Shown here piece by piece: positions 1 to 12,190 of a stretch of 64,000 nucleotides of DNA. A program made the translations under genes and the position numbers. The notes under the pieces were generated by a model. The model saw only the letters and a list, made by a program, of their open reading frames with translations. It was not told the DNA's origin and did no database searches. Numbering within the stretch: the first letter of the stretch is position 1; each line of letters begins with the position of its first letter. This DNA is from Hydractinia symbiolongicarpus (taxonomy: Eukaryota > Cnidaria > Hydrozoa > Anthoathecata > Hydractiniidae): assembly GCF_029227915.1 (NCBI RefSeq), contig NC_079882.1, forward strand, positions 15,016,501 through 15,080,500, written 5' to 3'.

Positions 1-208
1 CAGTCTAATAAAGACCTCACACGTAAAACACGTGGTTTCACAGGCTTGCGCATGTTACCATTGGACTAATCGTTCCAGTCTCAATGCGCTACAACATCCC
101 AAGTCGTTTTCATTGGCGAAGTTGCCTTAGAACACTCTTAACTACGTGCACAGTCCTATAGAGGCTGTAATATGGCTTTTTGCAGTCTAATAAAGGCCTC
201 ACACGTAA

Positions 209-216
209 ATCACGTG
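209..216. promoter_or_regulatory. RTCACRTG octamer with CACGTG core (representative copy)
   Basis: ATCACGTG occurs in most monomers; GTCACGTG replaces it in the dyad-rich class. The octamer matches RTCACRTG, the published CDEI consensus bound by Cbf1 in budding-yeast point centromeres, and the CACGTG core is a general bHLH E-box/G-box. Because an 8-bp match is weak evidence and the core is a common palindrome, only the sequence match is claimed. The 183-bp class has ACACGTG instead and fails the octamer but keeps CACGTG. Confidence 0.4.
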
Positions 217-702
217 GTTTCACCTGTCTGCACAGGTTACCATTGGCCTAGTCCTTCCAATCTCAATGCGCTACAACGTCCCAAGTCGTTTTCATTGGCG
301 AAGTTGCCTTAGAACACTCTTAACTACGTGCACAGTCCTATAGAGTCTGTAATATCGCCTTTTGCAGTCTAATAAAGGCCTCACACGTAAATCACGTGGC
401 TCCATTTGCCTGTGCAGGTTACCATTGGACTATTCCTTCCAGTCGCAAGGCGCTACCACGTCCCAAGTTGTTTTCATTAGCGCCATTGCCTTACAACACT
501 CTTAACTACGTGCACAGTCCTATAAATGCTATATTATGGCCTTTAGCAGTCTAATGAAGGCCTCACACGTAAATCACGTGGTTTCACCTGTCTGCACAGG
601 TTACCATTGGCCTAGTCCTTCCAATCTCAATGCGCTACAACGTCCCAAGTCGTTTTTATTGGCGAAGTTGCCTTAGAACACTCTTAACTACGTGCACACT
701 CC

Positions 703-740
703 TATAAAGGCTGTAATATGGCCTTTTGCAGTCTAATAAA
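703..740. promoter_or_regulatory. TATAAAG and AATAAA motifs spaced 32 bp (representative copy)
   Basis: TATAAAG at 703-709 matches a TATA box and AATAAA at 735-740 matches the canonical polyadenylation hexamer, both on the plus strand. The pair is in most monomers, so an array of this length holds hundreds of each. Satellite transcription is known in many eukaryotes, but the closeness of the two motifs and the absence of any gene between them make function uncertain. This is a motif match only. Confidence 0.25.
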
Positions 741-1445
741 GACCTCACATGTAAAACACGTGGTTTCACGGGCTTGCGCAGGTTACCATTGGACTATTCC
801 TTCCATTCTCAATGTGCTACAACGTCTCTAGTCGTTTTCATTATCGCTGTTGCCTTACAACACTCTTAACTACGTGCACAGTCCTATAAAGGCTGTAATA
901 TGGCCTTTTGCAGTCTAATAAAGGCCTCACACGTAAATCACGTGGTTTCACCGGTCTGCGCAGATTACCATTGACCTAGTCCTTCCATTCTCAATGTGCT
1001 ACAACGTCTCAAGTCGTTTTCATTATCGCTGTTGCCTTACAACACTCTTAACTACGTGCACACTCCTATAAAGGCTGTAATATGGCCTTTTGCAGTCTAA
1101 TAAAGACCTCACATGTAAAACACGTGGTTTCACGGGCTTGTGCAGGTTACCATTGGACTATTCCTTCCATTCTCAATGTGCTACAACGTCTCTAGTCGTT
1201 TTCATTATCGCTGTTGCCTTACAACACTCTTAACTACGTGCACAGTCCTATAAAGGCTGTAATATGGCCTTTTGCAGTCTAATAAAGGCCTCACACGTAA
1301 ATCACGTGGTTTCACCGGTCTGCGCAGATTACCATTGACCTAGTCCTTCCATTCTCAATGTGCTACAACGTCTCAAGTCGTTTTCATTATCGCTGTTGCC
1401 TTAGAACACTCTTAACTACGTGCACACTCCTATAAAGGCTGTAAT
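718..1445. repeat. 364-bp dimer HOR, two copies
   Basis: Monomers starting at 718 and 1082 share CACATGTAAAACACG and GTCTCTAGTCG. Those at 900 and 1264 share CCGGTCTGCGCAGATTACC and CCATTGACCTAG. The pair repeats at 364 bp. The two monomers after it (1446 and 1628) are both of the first kind, so the alternation breaks at once. This is the simplest HOR in the window. Confidence 0.85.
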
Positions 1446-2047
1446 ATGGCCTTTTGCAGTCTAATAAAAACCTCACATGTAAAACACGTGGTTTCACGGG
1501 CTTGCGCAGGTTACCATTGGACTATTCCTTCCATTCTCAATGTGCTACAACGTCTCTAGTCGTTTTCATTATCGCTGTTGCCTTACAACACTCTTAACTA
1601 CGTGCACAGTCCTATAAAGGCTGTAATATGGCCTTTTGCAGTCTAATAAAGACCTCACATGTAAAACACGTGGTTTCACGGGCTTGCGCAGGTTACCATT
1701 GGACTATTCCTTCCATTCTCAATGTGCTACAACGTCTCTAGTCGTTTTCATTATCGCTGTTGCCTTACAACACTCTTAACTACGTGCACAGTCCTATAAA
1801 GGCTGTAATATGGCCTTTTGCAGTCTAATAAAGGCCTCACACGTAAATCACGTGGTTTCACCCGTCTCCACAGGTTACCATTGGCCTAGTCCTTCCAGTC
1901 TCAATGCGCTACAACGTCCCAAGTCGTTTTCATTGGCGAAGTTGCCTTAGAACACTCTTAACTACGTGCACAGTCCTATAAAATCTGTAATATGGCCTTT
2001 TGCAGTCTAATGAAAGGCCTCACACGTAAAACACGTGGTTTCACCTG

Positions 2048-2057
2048 CCTGCGCAGG
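2048..2057. repeat. 10-bp perfect palindrome CCTGCGCAGG in 183-bp monomer class
   Basis: CCTGCGCAGG equals its own reverse complement and contains TGCGCA. It recurs wherever the 183-bp class keeps the CCTGCCTGCGCAGG state, for example near 5143, 6053, 10063 and 15886. Two later members near 47023 and 50480 have switched to CCCGTCTCCACAGG and lost it. Confidence 0.85.
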
Positions 2058-3996
2058 TTACCATTGGACTAATCGTTCCAATCTCAATGTGCTACAACGC
2101 CCCAAGTTGTTTTCATTGGCGAAGTTGCCTTAGAACACTCTTAACTACGTGCACAGTCCTATAAAGGCTGTAATATGGCCTTTTGCAGTCTATTAAAGGC
2201 CTCACACGTAAATCACGTGGTTCTATTTGCCTGTGCAGGTTACCATTGGAGTATTCCTTCCAGTCTCAATGCGCTACAACGTCCCAAGTCGTTTTCATTG
2301 GCGAAGTTGCCTTAGAACACTCTTAACTACGTGCACAGTCCTATAGAGGCTGTAATATGGCTTTTTGCAGTCTAATAAAGGCCTCACACGTAAATCACGT
2401 GGTTTCACCTGTCTGCACAGGTTACCATTGGCCTAGTCCTTCCAATCTCAATGCGCTACAACGTCCCAAGTCGTTTTCATTGGCGAAGTTGCCTTAGAAC
2501 ACTCTTAACTACATGCACAGTCCTATAAAGGTTGTAATATGGCCTTTTGCAGTCTAATAAAGACCTCACATGTAAAACACGTGGTTTCACGGGCTTGCGC
2601 AGGTTGCCATTGGACTATTCCTTCCATTCTCAATGCGCTACAACGTCTCAAGTCGTTTTCATTATCGTTGTTGCCATACAACAGTCTTAACTACGTGCAC
2701 AGTCCTATAGAGGCTGTAATATGGCTTTTTGCAGTCTAATAAAGGCCTCACACGTAAATCACGTGGTTCCATTTGCCTGTGCAGGTTACCATTGGAATAT
2801 TCCTTCCAGTCTTAATGCTCTACACCGTCCCAAGTTGTTTTCATTGGCGAAGTTGCCTTAGAACACTCTTAACTACGTGCACAGTCCTATAAAGGCTGTA
2901 ATATGGCCTTTTGCAGTCTAATAAAGACCTCACATGTAAAACACGTGGTTTCACGGGCTTGCGCAGGTTACCATTGGACTAATCGTTCCAGTCTCAATGC
3001 CCTACAACGTCCCAATTTGTTTTCATTGGCGAAGTTGCCTTAGAACACTCTTAACTACGTGCACAGTCCTATAGAGGCTGTAATATGGCCTTTTGCAGTC
3101 TAATAAAGGCCTCACACGTAAATCACGTGGTTCCATTTGCCTGTGCAGGTTACCATTGGCCTAGTCCTTCCAGTCTCAATGCGCTACAACGTCCCAAGTC
3201 GTTTTCATTGGCGAAGTTGCCTTGGAACACTTTTAACTACGTGCACAGTCCTATAAAGGCTATAATATGGTCTTTTGCAGTCTAATAAAAGGCCTCACAC
3301 GTAAAACACGGGGTTTCACCTGCCTGCGCAGGTTACCATTGGACTAATCGGTCCAGTCTCAATGCGCTACAACGTCCCAAGTCATTTTCATTAGCGCCGT
3401 TGCCTTACAACACTCTTAACTACGTGCACAGTCCTATAAAGGCTGTAATATGGCCTTTTGCAGTCTAATTAAGGCCTCACACGTAAATCACGTGGTTCCA
3501 TTTGCCTGTGCAGGTTACCATTGGACTATTCCTTCCAGTCTCAATGCGCTATAACGTCCCAAGTTGTTTTCATTAGCGCCGTTGCCTTAAAACACTCTAA
3601 ACTACGTGCACAGTCCTATAAAGGCTGTAATATGGCCTTTTGCAGTTTAATGAAAGGCCTCACACGTAAAACACGTGGTTTCACCTGTCTGCGCAGGTTA
3701 CCATTTTCTTAGTCCTTTTCGTCTCAATGCGCTACAACGTTCCAAGTTGTTCTCATTGGCGAAGTTGCCTTAGAACACTCTTAACTACGTGCACAGTCCT
3801 ATAAAGGCTGTAATATGGCCTTTTGCAGTCTAATAAAGACCTCACATGTAAAACACGTGGTTTCACGGGCTTGCGCAGGTTACCATTGGACTAATCGTTC
3901 CAGTCTCAATTCGCTACAACGTCCCAATTTGTTTTCATTGGCGAAGTTGCCTTAGAACACTCTTAACTACGTGCACAGTCCTATAAAGGCTGTAAT

Positions 3997-6900
3997 ATGG
4001 CCTTTTGCAGTCTAATAAAGGCCTCACACGTAAATCACGTGGTTTCACCGGTCTGCGCAGGTTACCATTGACCTAGTCCTTCCAGTCTCAATGCGCTACA
4101 ACGTCCCAAGCCGTTTTTATTAGCGCCGTTGCCTTACAACACTCTTAACTACGTGCACAGTCCTATAAAGGCTGTAATATGGCCTTTTGCAGTCTAATAA
4201 AAGCCTCACACGTAAATCACGGGGTTCCATTTGCCTGTGAAGGTTACCATTGGACTATTCCTTCCAGTCTAAATGCGCTAAAACGTCCCAAGTTGTTTTC
4301 ATTAGCGCCGTTGCCTTACAACACTCTTAACTACGTGCACAGTCCTATAAAGGCTGTAATATGGCCTCTTGCAGTCTAATAAAGGCCTCACACGTAAATC
4401 ACGTGGTTTTACCCGTCTCCACAGGTTACCATTGACCTAGTCCTTCCAGTGTCAATGCGCTACAACGTCCCAAGTCGTTTTCATTAGCGCCGTTGCCTTA
4501 CAACACTCTTAACTACGTGCACAGTCCTATAAAGGCTGTAATATGGCCTTTTGCAGTCTAATAAAGGCCTCACACGTAAATCAAGTGGTTCCATTTGCCT
4601 GTGAAGGTTACCATTTGACTATTCCTTCCAGTCTCAATGCGCTACAACGTCCCAAGTAGTTTTCATTAGCGCCGTTGCCTTACAACACTCTTAACTACGT
4701 GCACAGTCCTATAAAGACTGTAATATGGCCTTTTGCCGTCTAATAAAGGCCTCACACGTAAATCACGTGGTTCCATTTGCCTGTGAAGGTTACCATTGGA
4801 CTATTCCTTCCAGTCTCAATGCGCTACAACGTCCCAAGTTGTTTTCATTAGCGCCGTTGCCTTACAACACTCTTAACTACGTGCACAGTCCTATAAAGGC
4901 TGTAATATGGCCTCTTGCAGTCTAATAAAGGCCTCACACGTAAATCACGTGGTTTCACCCGTCTCCACAGGTTACCATTGGCCTAGTCCTTCCAGTCTCA
5001 ATGCGCTACAACGTCCCAAGTCGTTTTCATTGGCGAAGTTGCCTTAGAACACTCTTAACTACGTGCACAGTCCTATAAAATCCGTAATATGGCCTTTTGC
5101 AGTCTAATGAAAGGCCTCACACGTAAAACACGTGGTTTCACCTGCCTGCGCAGGTTACCATTGGACTAACCGTTCCAATCTCAATGTGCTACAACGCCCC
5201 AAGTTGTTTTCATTGGCGAAGTTGCCTTAGAACACTCTTAACTACGTGCACAGTCCTATAAAGGCTGTAATATGGCCTTTTGCAGTCTATTAAAGGCCTC
5301 ACACGTAAATCACGTGGTTCTATTTGCCTGTGCAGGTTACCATTGGACTATTCCTTCCAGTCTCAATGCGCTACAACGTCCCAAGTCGTTTTCATTGGCG
5401 AAGTTGCCTTAGAACACTCTTAACTACGTGCACAGTCCTATAAAGGCTGTAATATGGCCTTTTGCAGTCTAATAAAGGCCTCACACGTAAATCACGTGGT
5501 TTCACCGGTCTGCGCAGGTTACCATTGACCTAGTCCTTCCAGTCTCAATGCGCTACAACGTCCCAAGCCGTTTTTATTAGCGCCGTTGCCTTACAACACT
5601 CTTAACTACGTGCACAGTCCTATAAAGGCTGTAATATGGCCTTTTGCAGTCTAATAAAGGCCTCACACGTAAATCATGGGGTTCCATTTGCCTGTGAAGG
5701 TTACCATTGGACTATTCCTTCCAGTCTAAATGCGCTAAAACGTCCCAAGTTGTTTTCATTAGCGCCGTTGCCTTACAACACTCTTAACTACGTGCACAGT
5801 CCTATAAAGGCTGTAATATGGCCTTTTGCAGTCTATTAAAGGCCTCACACGTAAATCACGTGGTTCTATTTGCCTGTGCAGGTTACCATTGGACTATTCC
5901 TTCCAGTCTCAATGCGCTACAACGTCCCAAGTTGTTTTCATTGACGAAGTTGCCTTAGAACACTCTTAACTACGTGCACAGTCCTATAAAATCTGTAATA
6001 TGGTCTTTTGCAGTCTAATGAAAGGCCTCACACGTAAAACACGTGGTTTCACCTGCCTGCGCAGGTTACCATTGGACTAATCGTTCCAATCTCAATGTGC
6101 TACAACGCCCCAAGTAGTTTTCATTGGCGAAGTTGCCTTAGAACACTCTTAACTACGTGCACAGTCCTATAAAGGCTGTAATATGGCCTTTTGCAGTCTA
6201 TTAAAGGCCTCACACGTAAATCACGTGGTTCCATTTGCCAGTGCAGGTTACCATTGGGCTATTTCTTCCAGTCTCAATGGGCTACAACGTCCCAAGTTGT
6301 TTTCATTAGCGCCGTTGCATTACAACACTCTTAACTACGTGCACAATCCTATAAAGGCTGTAATATGGCCTTTTGCAGTCTAATAAAGGCCTCAAACGTA
6401 AATCACGTGGTTCCATTTGCCTGTGCAGGTTACCATTGGACTATTCCTTCCAGTCTCAATGCGCTACAACGTCCCAAGTCGTTTTCATTAGCGCCGTTGC
6501 GTTACAACACTCTTAACTACGTGCACAGTCCTATAAAGGCTGTAATATGGCCTTTTGCAGTCTAATAAAGGCCTCACACGTAAATCACGTGGTTCCATTT
6601 GCCTGTGCAGGTTACCATTGGACTATTCCTTCCCGTCTCAATGCGCTACAACGTTCCAAGTTGTTTTCATTGGCGAAGTTGCCTTAGAACACTCTTACCA
6701 ACGTACACAGTGCTATAAAGGCTTTAATATGGCCTTTTGCAGTCTAATAAAGGCTTCCCACGTAAGTCACGTGGTTTAACCTGCTTGCGCAGGTTACCAT
6801 TGGACTATTCCTTCCAGTCTCAATGCGCTACAACGTCCCAAGTTGTTTTCATTAGCACCGTTGCCTTACAACACTCTCAACTACGTGCACAGTCCTATAA

Positions 6901-8913
6901 ATGCTGTAATATGGCCTTTTGCAGTCTAATAAAGACCTCACACGTAAAACACGTGGTTTCACGGGCTTGCGCAGGTTACCATTGGACTAATCGTTCCAGT
7001 CTCAATGCGCTACAACGTCCCAAGTTGTTTTCATTGGCGAAGTTGCCTTAGAACACTCTTAACCACGTGCACAGTCCTATAGAGTCTGTAATATGGCCTT
7101 TTGCAGTCTAATAAAGGCCTCACACGTAAATCACGTGGCTCCATTTGCTTGCGCAGGTTACCATTGGACTAATCGTTCCAGTCTCAATGCGCTACCACGT
7201 CCCAAGTTGTTTTCATTAGCGCCGTTGCCTTACAACACTCTTAACTACGTGCACAGTCCTATAGAGTCTGTAATATGGCCTTTTGCAGTCTAATAAAGGC
7301 CTCACACGTAAATCACGTGGCTCCATTTGCCTGTGCAGGTTACCATTGGACTATTCCTTCCAGTCGCAATGCGCTACCACGTCCCAAGTCGTTTTCATTG
7401 GCGAAGTTGCCTTAGAACACTCTTAACTACGTGCACAGTCCTATAGAGGCTGTAATATGGCTTTTTGCAGTCTAATAAAGGCCTCACACGTAAATCACGT
7501 GGTTTCACCTGTCTGCACAGGTTACCATTGGCCTAGTCCTTCCAATCTTAATGCGCTACAACGTCCCAAGTCGTTTTCATTGGGGAAGTTGCCTTAGAAC
7601 ACTCTTAACTACATGCACAGTCCTATAAAGGCTGTAATATGGCCTTTTGCAGTCTAATAAAGACCTCACATGTAAAACACGTGGTTTCACGGGCTTGCGC
7701 AGGGCACCATTGGACTATTCCTTCCATTCTCAATGCACTACAACTTCTCAAGTCGTTTTCATTATCGCTGTTGCCATACAACACTCTTAACTACGTGCAC
7801 AGTCCTATAAAGGCTGTAATATGGCCTTTTGCAGTCTAATAAAGGCCTCACACGTAAATCACGTGGTTTCACCGGTCTGCGCAGGTTACCATTGACCTAG
7901 TCCTTCCAGTCTCAATGCGCTACAACGTCCAAAGCCGTTTTTATTAGCGCCGTTGCCTTACAACACTCTTAACTACGTGCACAGTCCTATAAAGATTGTA
8001 ATATGGCCTTTTGCAGTCTAATAAAGGCCTCACACGTAAATCACGGGGTTCCATTTGCCTGTGAAGGTTACCATTGGACTATTCCTTCCAGTCTAAATGC
8101 GCTAAAACGTCCCAAGTTGTTTTCATTAGCGCCGTTGCCTTACAACACTCTTAACTACGTGCACAGTCCTATAAAGGCTGTAATATGGCCTCTTGCAGTC
8201 TAATAAAGGCCTCACACGTAAATCACGTGGTTTCACCCGTCTCCACAGGTTACCATTGGCCTAGTCCTTCTAGTCTGAAGGCGCTACAACGTCCCAAGTT
8301 GTTTTCATTGACGAAGTTGCCTTAGAACACTCTTAACTACGTGCACAGTCCTATAAAATCTGTAATATGGCCTTTTGCAGTCTAATGAAAGGCCTCACAC
8401 GTAAAACACGTGGTTTCACCTGCCTGCGCAGGTTACCATTGGACTAATCGTTCCAATCTCAATGTGCTACAACGCCCCAAGTAGTTTTCATTGGCGAAGT
8501 TGCCTTAGAACACTCTTAACTACGTGCACAGTCCTATAAAGGCTGTAATATGGCCTTTTGCAGTCTATTAAAGGCCTCACACGTAAATCACGTGGTTCCA
8601 TTTGCCAGTGCAGGTTAACATTGGACTATTCCTTCCAGTCTCAATGGGCTACAACGTCCCAAGTCGTTTTCATTAGCGCCGTTGCATTACAACACTCTTA
8701 ACTACGTGCACAATCCTATAAAGGCTGTAATATGGCCTTTTGCAGTCTAATAAAGGCCTCAAACGTAAATCACGTGGTTCCATTTGCCTGTGCAGGTTAC
8801 CATTGGACTATTCCTTCCAGTCTCAATGCGCTACAACGTCCCAAGTCGTTTTCATTAGCGCCGTTGCGTTACAACACTCTTAACTACGTGCACAGTCCTA
8901 TAGAGTCTGTAAT
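3997..8913. repeat. mixed block with segments recurring at 1,457 and 2,367 bp
   Basis: The monomer pair at 3997-4360 (AAGCCGTTTTTATTAG, then TGCCTGTGAAGG with CAGTCTAAATGCGC) recurs at 5454-5817 (offset 1,457) and at 7821-8184 (offset 2,367). The stretch 5.94-6.54 kb matches 8.30-8.91 kb at the same 2,367 offset, but the monomer between (5818 versus 8185) differs, so one unit was exchanged after duplication. 2,367 equals 13 monomers plus one inserted base. No gene is seen. Confidence 0.8.
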
Positions 8914-9711
8914 ATGGCCTTTTGCAGTCTAATAAAGGCCTCACACGTAAATCACGTGGCTCCATTTGCCTGTGCAGGTCACCATTGGACTATTCCTTCC
9001 AGTCGCAATGCGCTACCACGTCCCAAGTTGTTTTCATTAGCGCCGTTGCCTTACAACACCCTTAACTACGTGCACAGTCCTATAAATGCTATATTATGGC
9101 CTTTTGCAGTCTAATGAAGGCCTCACACGTAAATCACGTGGTTTCACCTGTCTGCACAGGTTACCATTGGCCTAGTCCTTCCAGTCTCAATGCGCTACAA
9201 CGTCCCAAGTTGTTTTCATTGGCGAAGTTGCCTTAGAACACTCTTAACTACGTGCACAGTCCTATAAAGGCTGTAATATGGCCTTTTACAGTCTAATAAA
9301 GACCTCACATGTAAAACACGTGGTTTAACCTGCTTGCGCAGGTTACCATTGGACTATTCCTTCCATTCTCAATGCGCTACAACGTCTCAAGTCGTTTTCA
9401 TTAACGCTGTTGCCTTACAACACTCTTAACTACGTGCACAGTCCTATAAAGGCTGTAATATGGCCTTTTGCAGTCTAATAAAGGCCTCACACGTAAATCA
9501 CGTGGTTTCACCGGTCTGCGCAGGTTACCATTGACCTAGTCCTTCCAGTCTCAATGCGCTACAACGTCCCAAGTCGTTTTCATTAGCGCCGTTGCCTTAC
9601 AACACTCTTAACTACGTGCACAGTCCTATAAAGGCTGTAATATGGAATTTTGCAGTCTAATAAAGGCCTCACACGTAAATCACGTGGTTCCATTTGCCTG
9701 TGAAGTTTACC

Positions 9712-10620
9712 ATTGGACTATTCCTTCCAGTCTCAATGCGCTACAACGTCCCAAGTTGTTTTCATTAGCGCCGTTGCCTTACAACACTCTTAACTACGTG
9801 CACAGTCCTATAAAGGCTGTAATATGGGCTCTTGCAGTCTAATAAAGGCCTCACACGTAAATCACGTGGTTTCACCCGTCTCCACAGGTTACCATTGGCC
9901 TAGTCCTTCCAGTCTCAATGCGCTACAACGTCCCAAGTCGTTTTCATTGGCGAAGTTGCCTTAGAACACTCTTAACTACGTGCACAGTCCTATAAAATCT
10001 GTAATATGGCTTTTGCAGTCTAATGAAAGGCCTCACACGTAAAACACGTGGTTTCACCTGCCTGCGCAGGTTACCATTGGACTAATCGTTCCAATCTCAA
10101 TGTGCTACAACGTCCCAAGTTATTTTCATTGGCGAAGTTGCCTTAGAACACTCTTAACTACGTGCACAGTCCTATAAAGGCTGTAATATGGCCTTTTGCA
10201 GTCTATTTAAGGCCTCACACGTAAATCACGTGGTTCTATTTGCCTGTGCAGGGTGCCATTGGACTATTCCTTCCAGTCTCAATGCGCTACAACGTCCCAA
10301 GTCGTTTTCATTTGCGCCGTTGCGTTACAACACTCTTAACTACGTGCACAATCCTATAAAGGCTGTAATATGGCATTTTGCAGTCTAATAAAGGCCTCAC
10401 ACGTAAATCACGTGGTTCCATTTGCCTGTGCAGGTTACCATTGGACTATTCCTTCCAGTCTCAATGCGCTACAACGTCCCAAGTCGTTTTCATTTGCGCC
10501 GTTGCGTTACAACACTCTTAACTACGTGCACAGTCCTATAAAGGCTGTAATATGGCCTTTTGCAGTCTAATAAAGGCCTCACACGTAAATCACGTGGTTC
10601 CATTTGCCTGTGCAGGTTAC
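9712..10620. repeat. 911-bp 5-mer HOR, copy 1
   Basis: This is the first of two tandem copies. It differs by a single-base deletion near 10008 (ATATGGCTTTTGC instead of ATATGGCCTTTTGC). That makes the front-end offset 910 and the later offset 911. Shared rare states are CAGTCTATTTAAGG and CAGGGTGCCATTGG at 10188-10260 and 11099-11171. Confidence 0.88.
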
Positions 10621-11531
10621 CATTGGACTATTCCTTCCAGTCTCAATGCGCTACAACGTCCCAAGTTGTTTTCATTAGCGCCGTTGCCTTACAACACTCT
10701 TAACTACGTGCACAGTCCTATAAAGGCTGTAATATGGGCTCTTGCAGTCTAATAAAGGCCTCACACGTAAATCACGTGGTTTCACCCGTCTCCACAGGTT
10801 ACCATTGGCCTAGTCCTTCCAGTCTCAATGCGCTACAACGTCCCAAGTCGTTTTCATTGGCGAAGTTGCCTTAGAACACTCTTAACTACGTGCACAGTCC
10901 TATAAAATCTGTAATATGGCCTTTTGCAGTCTAATGAAAGGCCTCACACGTAAAACACGTGGTTTCACCTGCCTGCGCAGGTTACCATTGGACTAATCGT
11001 TCCAATCTCAATGTGCTACAACGTCCCAAGTTATTTTCATTGGCGAAGTTGCCTTAGAACACTCTTAACTACGTGCACAGTCCTATAAAGGCTGTAATAT
11101 GGCCTTTTGCAGTCTATTTAAGGCCTCACACGTAAATCACGTGGTTCTATTTGCCTGTGCAGGGTGCCATTGGACTATTCCTTCCAGTCTCAATGCGCTA
11201 CAACGTCCCAAGTCGTTTTCATTTGCGCCGTTGCGTTACAACACTCTTAACTACGTGCACAATCCTATAAAGGCTGTAATATGGCATTTTGCAGTCTAAT
11301 AAAGGCCTCACACGTAAATCACGTGGTTCCATTTGCCTGTGCAGGTTACCATTGGACTATTCCTTCCAGTCTCAATGCGCTACAACGTCCCAAGTCGTTT
11401 TCATTTGCGCCGTTGCGTTACAACACTCTTAACTACGTGCACAGTCCTATAAAGGCTGTAATATGGCCTTTTGCAGTCTAATAAAGGCCTCACACGTAAA
11501 TCACGTGGTTCCATTTGCCTGTGCAGGTTAC
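10621..11531. repeat. 911-bp 5-mer HOR, copy 2
   Basis: This is the second tandem copy. It begins inside the monomer at 10552, whose front half (TTCCATTTGCCTGTGCAGG) matches the monomer at 11463 and whose back half, including ATGGGCTCTTGCAG at its end, matches the monomer at 9642. The breakpoint lies between about 10,615 and 10,665. The copy ends where the 11463 monomer switches to CAACCTCCC and TTGTCTTAAAATAC. Confidence 0.87.
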
Positions 11532-12190
11532 CATTGGACTATTCCTTCCAGTCTCAATGCGCTACAACCTCCCAAGTTGTTTTCATTAGCGCCGTTGTCT
11601 TAAAATACTCTAAACTACGTGCACAATCCTATGAAGGCTGTAATATGGCCTTGTGCAATCTGATAAAGGCCTCACACGTAAATCACGTGGTTTCACCTGT
11701 CTGCGCGGGTTACCATTGGCTTAGTCCTTCACGTCCCAATGCGCTACAACGTTCCAAGTTGTTTTCATTGGCAAAGTTGCCTTAGAACACTCTTACCAAC
11801 GTGCACAGTCCTATAAAAGCTTTAATATGGCCTTTTGCAGTCTAATAAAGGCTTCCCACGTAAGTCACGTGGTTTAACCTGCTTGCGCAGGTTACCATTG
11901 GACTAATCGTTCCAGTCTTAATGCGCTACAACGTCCCAAGTTGTTTTCATTGGCGAAGTTGCCTTAGAACACTCTTAAGTACGAGCACAGTTCTATAAAG
12001 GCTGTAATATGGCTTTTTGCAGTCAAATAAAGGCCTCACACGTAAATCACGTGGTTCCATTTGCCTGTGCAGGTTACCATTGGACTATTCCTTCCCGTCT
12101 CAATGCGCTACAACCTCCCAAGTTGTTTTCATTAGCGCCGTTGCGTTACAACACTCTTAACTACGTGCACAGTCCTATAGAGTCTGTAAT

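Larger units (their letters stand above)
1..3996. repeat. irregular, diverged left block of the array
   Basis: About 22 monomers here show mixed classes with little long-range order. States rare elsewhere are frequent: CACATGTAAAACACG with CACGGGCTTGCGCAGG, and CATTCTCAATGTGC with GTCTCTAGTCG. Parts have relatives further right: 300-720 resembles 8,900-9,280 (TAGAGTCTGTAAT, CCAGTCGCAA, ATGCTATATTATGG), and 2357-2720 resembles 7457-7820 at an offset of 5,100 bp. No gene or other element is seen. Confidence 0.85.
8914..12190. repeat. 18-mer segment, first copy of the 3,277-bp duplication
   Basis: Monomers at 8914, 9096, 9278, 9460, 9642, 9824, 10006, 10188 and 10370 correspond in order to those at 12191, 12373, 12555, 12737, 12919, 13101, 13283, 13466 and 13648. 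Shared rare states include ATGGCCTTTTACAGTC at 9278/12555, ATGGAATTTTGC at 9642/12919 and ATGGGCTCTTG at 9824/13101. The correspondence ends where the 911-bp insertion (next entries) was added to this copy. 3,277 equals 18 monomers plus one base. Confidence 0.87.

Noticed and set aside
100-135. CENP-B box in the reverse complement of GTTTTCATTGGCGAAGTTGCC
   Set aside because: The reverse strand reads CTTCGCCAATGAAAACG. It shares TTCG with the CENP-B consensus but lacks the required A at the centre and the CGGG end.
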